Shown piece by piece: positions 6,679 to 11,734 of a DNA stretch of 11,734 bases (the first letter of the stretch is position 1; the number at the start of each line of letters is the position of its first letter). The DNA comes from Candidatus Bathyarchaeota archaeon (lineage in GTDB: Archaea > Thermoproteota > Bathyarchaeia > 40CM-2-53-6): the NCBI GenBank assembly GCA_005882955.1, contig VBBB01000142.1, forward strand, positions 1 through 11,734, in the 5' to 3' direction. Made by a program: the position numbers and the translations under genes. Under the pieces are notes generated by a model. That model saw only the letters and a program-made list of their open reading frames with translations, was not told the origin of the DNA and ran no database searches.

Positions 6679-7072
6679 CAGGTTTCTTCTTCTCCACGGT
6701 CGCCGGAGGAGTCGCTGGACCCTCCTGTTGTGGGCTCTTCATCGAGGAAAGAAGCGTGACGTAATCTTCTAACGCTTTGAAATATCCTCGGTCGTATTCT
6801 CCGTGAATCTCGTTGGCTGCAAACTCTCCGAAATCCTTCCGAAGCTGTTTGATCGATTCTTCGCCGCGGCTAGCGAGAACTTTTGGGAGATAGATGTACT
6901 TGTCATCATTGCTCCGGTACGTCAACAGCAAACCCTCTAGGGCTTTGAGGTATCCCTTGTACCAGAGGGCGTTCTCCGCTTTCTGTCGGATCGCATCGAG
7001 TTCCTTCTCCGCATCGGTCCATGCTCGCGCTTCTACGTTCTGGAAGAACCGGTTGACTGAGTCTCCGGGAAT
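6632..7072 (-). CDS. Conserved-looking helical protein downstream of radA, start codon unclear
   Basis: The first conventional start in this frame is TTG at 6931 (99 residues), but the frame stays open upstream into the end of radA and the upstream residues look genuinely coding: NRFFQNVEARAWTDAEKELD, then ENALWYKGYLKALEG. The segment WYKGYLKALEGLLLTYRS, just before and across the TTG, matches YDRGYFKALEDYVTLLSS near the end (Y-x-[KR]-G-Y-[LF]-K-A-L-E), so the protein is an internal duplication whose first copy would be cut by a TTG start. No ATG, GTG or TTG occurs between 6932 and radA in this frame; ATT at 7072 is the most plausible non-canonical start and sets the boundary given here, though a sequencing frameshift is an alternative. 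The tail is proline/lysine-rich and overlaps the convergent membrane-protein gene. No family recognised. It probably shares the radA transcript. Confidence 0.65.
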   Translation of the reverse strand: MPGDSVNRFFQNVEARAWTDAEKELDAIRQKAENALWYKGYLKALEGLLLTYRSNDDKYIYLPKVLASRGEESIKQLRKDFGEFAANEIHGEYDRGYFKALEDYVTLLSSMKSPQQEGPATPPATVEKKKPAKKDADLEQYTAESS

Positions 7073-7086
7073 TGAGTTGTTTGATT

Positions 7087-8079
7087 TTAACGACGACGTT
7101 TGACCTCGTCCTCCTCTGATACGTCGAGTATGCCTGTCTCGGTGACCTTGAATATTCTCTCACCCTCAGGAAGGTAGGGGCTGGAGACGAGGCGCGCTAT
7201 CCTTATTGGACCAGTCGCCGCCCGGCGTAGAAAGACCCGTGTGTGGCTTGTGTGGGCTACTATGTGGCCGCCAACAGCGTCCACTGAGTTGGCGAAGAAC
7301 TGGTCGGGCTTGGACATGACCTGGTTAGTCACAACCGCCACGGCGTTGAATCCTCTGGCGAGTCGTATTAGCCGGTGCATGTGATTGTTCAACCGTTGCT
7401 GCCGCTCTGCCAGCATCTCTCTTCCCAAGTACTCGCTTCTGAAGTGCGATGTTAGCGAGTCGATTATTATCACCCGTATGTTGTTGTCTTTGATTATCTG
7501 ATCCGCCTTCTCCAAGAGAAGGACTTGGTGATCCGAATTGTACGCCTCCGAATAGATTATCCTCTGAGCAACGTCCGTCGCTTCCAGCCCTGCGGACTTT
7601 GCCATTCGGACGATCCATTCGGGACGAAAAGTCTGTTCCGTGTCCAGATACAAGGCCCCCCCATCTAGACCGCCCTTGTCTACTGGAAGCTGAACGTTGA
7701 CGGCTAGTTGATGGCAGAGGATCGACTTGCCCACTCCATACTCACCATAAACTTCCGTAATCGTCTGTGTTTCCAATCCGCCGCCGATCAGTTCGTCGAA
7801 GGATTTGCTGCCGGTCGTGAGCCGCAGCACGTTGGCTTTCATCCTCATCAGCTCGTCGGCTCTGATGAAGGATAGTGAGATGCTGTCTCGCGCTACGCCG
7901 ATGATCTTGGCGGCCTGTTTCTCGCCGATCCCAGCTGGGACGAGCTCTCTAATCGTGGCCGTTGCTAGGCTCTCGACTGTGTGGAAGCCGAGTTCTTTCA
8001 GCTTGTCAGCTGTTGATGGACCTACGCCCGGGAGGTCTTCTACAACTTCGTATTTCCGGGCGGTTTCTTGAGTCACCAT
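7087..8079 (-). CDS. radA: DNA repair and recombination protein RadA
   Basis: A 330-residue archaeal RecA/Rad51-type recombinase that forms ATP-dependent filaments on single-stranded DNA and drives strand exchange. Residues about 12-66 form the helix-hairpin-helix domain (LPGVGPSTADKL and PAGIGEKQAAKI). The linker carries the filament-interface motif FIRA (71-74). Walker A is GEYGVGKS (112-119), then LDTEQTFRPEWI (145-156), Walker B VIIIDS (203-208), and the DNA-binding loop L2 region in MSKPDQFFANSVDAVGGHI (255-273). In most archaeal RadA proteins the Walker A reads GEFGSGKTQ; here Ser becomes Val, Thr becomes Ser and the following Gln becomes Ile, all compatible with nucleotide binding. ATG at 8079 is preceded by a TATA-like box 44 bases upstream. 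Length is normal for the family. It is divergent from the proline-rich membrane genes and followed by the small helical gene after 14 bases. Confidence 0.97.
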   Translation of the reverse strand: MVTQETARKYEVVEDLPGVGPSTADKLKELGFHTVESLATATIRELVPAGIGEKQAAKIIGVARDSISLSFIRADELMRMKANVLRLTTGSKSFDELIGGGLETQTITEVYGEYGVGKSILCHQLAVNVQLPVDKGGLDGGALYLDTEQTFRPEWIVRMAKSAGLEATDVAQRIIYSEAYNSDHQVLLLEKADQIIKDNNIRVIIIDSLTSHFRSEYLGREMLAERQQRLNNHMHRLIRLARGFNAVAVVTNQVMSKPDQFFANSVDAVGGHIVAHTSHTRVFLRRAATGPIRIARLVSSPYLPEGERIFKVTETGILDVSEEDEVKRRR

Positions 8080-8118
8080 GGCTCACTTTGAGAGCTAGAC
8101 TGTTTTCGCTCTGTGCCG

Positions 8119-8127
8119 TATTTTAAT
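8119..8127 (-). promoter_or_regulatory. TATA-like promoter of radA
   Basis: The minus strand reads ATTAAAATA, centred 44 bases before the radA ATG, predicting a leader of roughly 17 bases. It lies in the 195-base gap between radA and the divergent membrane-protein operon, which otherwise shows no RNA gene. The direct repeat CACCGGT (around 8190 and 8210) is the only other structure I see there. An equally good TATA box for the plus-strand genes was not found. Confidence 0.45.
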
Positions 8128-8274
8128 GTGCGAAAAGATGAGTCGTCTCTGATTTAGCCCGTAGATCGATGCGAAGATAATCCATGTCACCGGTCAATGT
8201 ACCGCGTTTCATCTTCCACCGGTTACAGCACGCTTATGGTGATTGCGGAGACGGGCATCTTGCGTTGAGGATTA

Positions 8275-8619
8275 TTGGGGGTTGAGGAGGAGGCCCAACC
8301 CAAGAAGAGTGGAAGTAGAAGGTACATCGAAACTTTGTTGGGCTGGCATGGAGAAGACTCTGCAGGGAGCAACCTATACCAGACCACACTCCTCACATCC
8401 ATCCTCGAATACGGGATCATCCTATTTTTCGGCGTCTGGCTAGTCACCGAATACTTCTACAACATCTACGAACAACAATACTTCGGATCCTTTAACCCAG
8501 TATTCCTAGTAGTCGTCCTGATGATCGCATCAGCCTACGGTTTCACCCGCCTCATCTCAACCATCCGGACCGTACTGAAACCTCCAAAGAAAACTAGCAA
8601 ACCCGAGGATGACTACTAG
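8275..8619 (+). CDS. Two-helix membrane protein, first gene of proline-rich-tail operon
   Basis: A 114-residue protein from TTG 8275, preceded by GAGG with a four-base gap, a good ribosome-binding site. The N-terminal 40 residues are hydrophilic and basic (KKSGSRR). Two membrane helices follow at about 43-59 and 76-93, and a short basic tail ends KPPKKTSKPEDDY. Positive charges on both flanks predict that both ends face the cytoplasm. Residues 55-69, WLVTEYFYNIYEQQY, match WLVNQYLNDVYFQNY in the next gene without a gap (identical W, L, V, Y, Y, Q, Y positions), so the two are probably tandem paralogues. Unlike its neighbours it lacks a long tail. Its TAG stop shares one base with the GTG start of the next gene, indicating translational coupling. 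No known family recognised. Confidence 0.78.
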   Translation: MGVEEEAQPKKSGSRRYIETLLGWHGEDSAGSNLYQTTLLTSILEYGIILFFGVWLVTEYFYNIYEQQYFGSFNPVFLVVVLMIASAYGFTRLISTIRTVLKPPKKTSKPEDDY

Positions 8620-10001
8620 TGGTCAAAATACGAATCGGAACAACCATCTCTATCCTCGTCAACCTATTCCTCACCTTTTGGCTCGTCAACCAGTATCTTA
8701 ACGATGTCTATTTCCAGAACTACGTTAACACCTCCATCGGACCCTATTCCCCATTCATAGTTCTAACGATAGGCCTAGGGGGAGGATCCGGCTTCGGGTA
8801 CGTGCTGCTCAAGAGACGGCACCTTGACCAAGGCCTCGTCGGAAGAATTCAGAAATCAAAATCGTTCAAACCAGGATCAATACTCTCAACAGGCACTCCG
8901 ACCGCCTCGCCCTCGAGACAGATCCTTCCCACAGGCGCTCCACCTTCCACGGGGTCAAAGCATACAGTCTACGCGGTTCCACCATTACCAAAGAGTTCTA
9001 GCCCTAGCAGTCCAAGAGCCAGCCCGAGCCTGACATGGTCAACAGCTGCCAAATCCTCGACCGATACGTTCCCGGCCCAGAAACAGGACGTAGCGGGAAA
9101 GAGTGCCTCCGCGGTATTACAGACCTTGCGAGCTGAAGCGTCGAGACCTACTTCCTCGCCTTTCCAACCTACCCCCCAGAATCCACCCAGTTCGACAATC
9201 CGCCCACCAACCGAGCAGTCGCCTAGACCCGGACCAAGCCCGGCTTGGAATGCCCCTCCGTCGACCATGGACAATCGGAGATCAGAGACAGGGCCTGTCT
9301 TCCAGAAACCGGGACTTGACACATCAGCAAGACAAGGCGTCCCCTTCCCCTCCCCCGCAGGTCAGCCTCAAAGTTCACAGTCCTCGGCAGTCCCGTCAAA
9401 GTGGGCTCCTCCAGACCGGCCAGGGATCGCGCCGTCTTCCGAGACCTCTGGAGTAAGATCTATCCCGCCACTCCCGACTAAATGGACGCCACCATCAGGA
9501 TCCACCTATCCACAGGGCTCCCCGCCGCCCCAAGGAATTCCTCGACCTGGCCCCATGCCCATGAGACCCCCGCTACCCCCGACACAGGGTGGACCCCGCC
9601 CCTTCGTTACACAAGGTCCGGGAAGACCCGGAGAACAACGACCTATGGCACCACCTGTGGCACCTCCAAGACCATTCGGTGCAGGTCCACCCCGACCCCC
9701 ACCGGGAATGGGACCCCAACCTGGACAAGGTCAACCCGGACCTCGACCACCTCCTCCTCTTGGAGGACCAATGCCAATGCCTCAGCCTTGGAAGCCACCT
9801 ACCCAGACCCCAGACAAAGAATCACCCGACTCCTCAGAGAAACCCCAATCATTCGGTGACCTGTCCTCGACAAAACCGGGGGCCGAAGCGAAGAACCCTC
9901 CAGCAGCGACTGGGGGCGGAGGAGAGATGGATTGGGACACCGCCTTAGATACGATATTGAAGACTTTGCGGAAAGATCGAGGAGTCGGAGAGGCAAAATA
10001 G
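8619..10001 (+). CDS. Two-helix membrane anchor with about 395-residue proline-rich cytoplasmic tail
   Basis: A 460-residue protein from GTG 8619. Membrane helices lie at about 9-27 and 44-64; KIR before and KRRH after predict both ends cytoplasmic. From about 66 on, the chain is low-complexity, rich in Pro, Ser, Gly and Thr and almost surely disordered. Its most proline-dense part (about 285-395) has PRPPPGMGP and PRPPPPLGGP. Short tryptophan motifs recur: PAWNAPP (208-214), PSKWAPP (259-265), PTKWTPP (286-292) and PQPWKPP (388-394). After a Gly-rich spacer the protein ends in a predicted amphipathic helix, MDWDTALDTILKTLRKDR (437-454). Such a layout suits a membrane-tethered scaffold offering short peptide ligands to unknown cytoplasmic partners; that is inference. 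Codon choice is consistent throughout, so the tail is truly translated in this frame. The gene shares one base with the preceding one. No known family recognised. Confidence 0.83.
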   Translation: MVKIRIGTTISILVNLFLTFWLVNQYLNDVYFQNYVNTSIGPYSPFIVLTIGLGGGSGFGYVLLKRRHLDQGLVGRIQKSKSFKPGSILSTGTPTASPSRQILPTGAPPSTGSKHTVYAVPPLPKSSSPSSPRASPSLTWSTAAKSSTDTFPAQKQDVAGKSASAVLQTLRAEASRPTSSPFQPTPQNPPSSTIRPPTEQSPRPGPSPAWNAPPSTMDNRRSETGPVFQKPGLDTSARQGVPFPSPAGQPQSSQSSAVPSKWAPPDRPGIAPSSETSGVRSIPPLPTKWTPPSGSTYPQGSPPPQGIPRPGPMPMRPPLPPTQGGPRPFVTQGPGRPGEQRPMAPPVAPPRPFGAGPPRPPPGMGPQPGQGQPGPRPPPPLGGPMPMPQPWKPPTQTPDKESPDSSEKPQSFGDLSSTKPGAEAKNPPAATGGGGEMDWDTALDTILKTLRKDRGVGEAK

Positions 10002-10094
10002 GGACTTTGACCCATTCAAGCCAGTTACAGCAAGTCTTAGGCTCTTACCAAGCAGAGTTCCACTTGTTGCTCCCGAGAAGGAGAGAAGGATAGT

Positions 10095-11228
10095 TTGAGA
10101 AGACTCCTTATCAAGCTCGTTGCTATAGAGACCGCGTTCGTAGGCTGGCTCTCATACTGGTTGTTCCTAGTCTACGCCAATAACCCCTCTGTCGCAGACC
10201 AATTGGCCGGCAGTCTGCAGAGATTCCCACAGCTATCGTTCAGTACCATCGACATTGCTGTTATGGTCATAATCGCGACACTCGCCATCACCCTAGCCTT
10301 CAAGTTCCAGAGAGGACTGCGCCCAGGTATTCGACTAGAAAGAGCATTGCAGATGCTAGAGAATCTGATGAAACGCAACCTCGTACTTGAGGCCCAGGTC
10401 GCTGAGCTGAAAATCGAAAAAGTTCACCCAGCGCCCGTGATTGCAACAACTCCAACCGTTGCTCCCAGTCAGACCGAACCCCGTCCAGGATCATGGGAGA
10501 AAGCGTTTCGAACACCGCTAGAGGCTGGCCCGCCAATGAGCGCAAGATCCACGGGAGCAAACCGCGACGATGTTCCCTTCGGTCGCGAGACAGGAGTTCC
10601 TCCACCGAGGATCGAAGCCCTGCCAACAAGCACGCCCGCTCTCATGAAACCAATCATGATAACTGAGAAAGGAGCTGAAAGGCCACCGCCACAGACAGTC
10701 ATTTCCGAGAGAGCATTCGACAGACCAACTATGCCTGCACCACCGAATCAAGGCGGTTCCAGCTGGGAAGACAGCCCCAAATTCATAGGAGAATCCCGGA
10801 GAATCCTCACGCCTTCATCTCCCACTAGAAAGGTGCCATCAGTCTCCGACTCCGGGGGACTGAGACAGCCCTACATCCCAGCACCTGCGCCGAAAATAGT
10901 CCCTCCAAGCGTTATCATCGGGCCAATGACCAACCCCTTGGTCCCCAAGGCTCTCCCCAGACCACCTCGCCCGACCAATTTTCCCAGGAATCCAGTGCCT
11001 AGCGCAAGTCCCCGATCAGGCTCTGAAGCAACTAAACCGCGCCTAGATCTTTCAATCCGTCCAAGTCTAGCTAAACCATCAACTCCTGAGGATACTTCAA
11101 CAACCCAAGAGAATTCTGAGAAGAGTCAATTCAAATCGGATGATAAGAGCTCAGACGGGACAGACAGTAAGGACGGTGTCAAGTCTTCCGAAGCTTCGAA
11201 GAAGAAGTTTCCATCGGAAGAAGACTGA
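10095..11228 (+). CDS. Two-helix membrane protein with coiled coil and proline-rich tail
   Basis: A 377-residue protein from TTG 10095, preceded by a purine-rich GAGAGAAGGA that serves as a ribosome-binding site four bases away. Membrane helices lie at about 9-28 and 52-69, with basic flanks (RRLLIK before, KFQRGLRPGIR after) predicting both ends cytoplasmic. Residues about 80-108 (RLERALQMLENLMKRNLVLEAQVAELK) show a heptad pattern, so the protein probably oligomerises beside the membrane. The rest is disordered: a Pro/Ala/Thr/Ser-rich stretch with two similar tryptophan spots, PGSWEKAF (131-138) and GSSWEDSPKF (221-230), and a final 50 residues rich in Ser, Asp, Lys and Glu. It resembles the preceding gene in plan, though not in clear sequence identity, and lies 93 bases after it with no obvious promoter, so all three are probably one operon. 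No family recognised. Confidence 0.8.
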   Translation: MRRLLIKLVAIETAFVGWLSYWLFLVYANNPSVADQLAGSLQRFPQLSFSTIDIAVMVIIATLAITLAFKFQRGLRPGIRLERALQMLENLMKRNLVLEAQVAELKIEKVHPAPVIATTPTVAPSQTEPRPGSWEKAFRTPLEAGPPMSARSTGANRDDVPFGRETGVPPPRIEALPTSTPALMKPIMITEKGAERPPPQTVISERAFDRPTMPAPPNQGGSSWEDSPKFIGESRRILTPSSPTRKVPSVSDSGGLRQPYIPAPAPKIVPPSVIIGPMTNPLVPKALPRPPRPTNFPRNPVPSASPRSGSEATKPRLDLSIRPSLAKPSTPEDTSTTQENSEKSQFKSDDKSSDGTDSKDGVKSSEASKKKFPSEED

Positions 11229-11270
11229 GAGAACGTAACAGATTGCGCCCGAGTTTTTCCCATCGAACGA

Positions 11271-11734
11271 TCACGACTTCTCCGAAGGAGCATCTCCGAG
11301 CCACCCCTTCAGCGCCTTCTGGTCGGACTTCATACGCTTCTGCAACGTTTCCAAGCTCTTCTGCAGCGTCAGCGGCTTGAACTCGATCTTCATCTTCTCC
11401 ATCGTCGGCAGAACGCCCTTAGCGAGAGACGGTGCGACTATGATAGGTCGAACCTTCTTGCCCTCTGCTGGTGAAAGGTACTTCAGATATTCGACGAGCT
11501 GCTTAACTGCAGCAGCTCCAGCGGGGTCCTTCTTGATCTCGATGACCACCGTGTTTCCCTGAGAATCGACTCCGTAAACGTCGACGAATCCGGGAGCAAC
11601 TTTTTTCTCGAAATCTATCACTCGAAGCCCTTGCTCGATCAGATCCGGCTCGGCGAGAATGGCCTTCTGCATTTCCTCCTCACTTGAGTGGAGGATGAAC
11701 TCGGCCTCGTCCTTCAAATTGAACGTGCTGAGAA
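11271..11734 (-). CDS. nucS: NucS/EndoMS-type endonuclease, C-terminal catalytic domain (5' partial)
   Basis: The visible part covers the RecB-like nuclease domain of the NucS family: EEEMQKAILAEPDLIEQGLR (13-32 counting from TTG 11717), then the catalytic core PGFVDVYGVDSQGN with Asp46, VIEIKK with Glu60 and Lys62, and Gln73 in VKQLVEYL, matching D-ExK-Q of the family. NucS/EndoMS cleaves branched or mismatched DNA and works with the sliding clamp. The frame remains open above the TTG (LSTFN encoded just before it) to the window edge, and the usual N-terminal DNA-binding domain of about 100 residues is missing, so the TTG is internal and the gene runs out of the window. The last residues (GWLGDAPSEKS) give no recognisable clamp-binding motif. 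It converges on the coiled-coil membrane gene, with 42 bases between the stops. Confidence 0.9.
   Translation of the reverse strand, partial: LSTFNLKDEAEFILHSSEEEMQKAILAEPDLIEQGLRVIDFEKKVAPGFVDVYGVDSQGNTVVIEIKKDPAGAAAVKQLVEYLKYLSPAEGKKVRPIIVAPSLAKGVLPTMEKMKIEFKPLTLQKSLETLQKRMKSDQKALKGWLGDAPSEKS

Noticed and set aside
6906..7163. Minus-strand frame of 85 codons across the radA end
   Set aside because: Arg/Ser-rich shadow sequence. The alternative frame in this region gives the repeat-bearing protein that continues into 6632-6931.
8131..8274. Possible small RNA in the radA divergent gap
   Set aside because: I found no tRNA cloverleaf, no proper C/D box pair (RTGATGA with CTGA) and no strong hairpin; only a CACCGGT direct repeat.
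8223..8447. Minus-strand frame of 74 codons opposite the first two-helix gene
   Set aside because: It is the complement of a better-supported gene with a ribosome-binding site and membrane helices, and shows no domain.
9103..9948. Long open frames on both strands within the proline-rich tail
   Set aside because: They are by-products of CC-rich, stop-poor sequence. Their peptides are rich in Arg, Thr and Pro without any fold, while the frame at 8619-10001 connects to a membrane anchor and a proper C-terminal helix.

Overview
The window looks like chromosomal DNA from an archaeon. It carries a RadA-type recombinase with an N-terminal helix-hairpin-helix domain, an archaeal-type TrmI tRNA methyltransferase, an AMMECR1 protein, a Mut7-C RNase/zinc-ribbon protein and a NucS-type endonuclease. 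TATA-like promoters are present, TTG and GTG starts are frequent, and genes are tightly packed with start/stop overlaps. The gene set suits the TACK side (Nitrososphaerota/Bathyarchaeia-like) best, but the lineage is inferred from gene content only. No tRNA, rRNA, CRISPR, IS element or prophage was seen.

Layout: positions 1-1383 (+) hold a nucleotide-sugar pyrophosphorylase-like protein, cut at its 5' end by the window edge, with an extra C-terminal helical domain. Positions 1438-2503 (-) hold a small two-helix membrane protein and TrmI. Positions 2605-3099 (-) hold a PH-like membrane protein. Positions 3195-6265 (-) form a compact operon, in transcription order: CBS-pair/zinc-ribbon protein, dihydroorotase (pyrC), Mut7-C protein, AMMECR1 protein; its members touch or overlap. 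Positions 6319-6678 (+) hold a three-helix membrane protein resembling archaeal EMC6-like proteins. Its 3' end overlaps a convergent gene (6632 to about 7072, -) that follows radA (7087-8079, -) and whose frame stays open upstream of any normal start codon.

The most unusual part is 8275-11228 (+), three consecutive genes divergent from radA. Each encodes a two-helix membrane hairpin with predicted cytoplasmic ends. The first two share a gap-free W-L-V-x2-Y-x3-[IV]-Y-x-Q-x-Y signature and are probably tandem paralogues. The first has only a short tail, the second a tail of about 395 residues rich in proline, serine and glycine that ends in a predicted helix, and the third a coiled coil followed by a proline-rich tail with a charged end. 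I recognise no known family for them; they look like a membrane-anchored scaffold set and are the best candidate for an undescribed system. The window closes with a NucS-type nuclease (11271-11734, -) cut by the window edge.

The pyrC operon makes pyrimidine precursors and probably RNA-handling or regulatory proteins. TrmI modifies tRNA, RadA and NucS serve recombination and repair, and the first gene supplies activated sugars. No stretch longer than 300 bases lacks a gene; the longest gap is 8080-8274.
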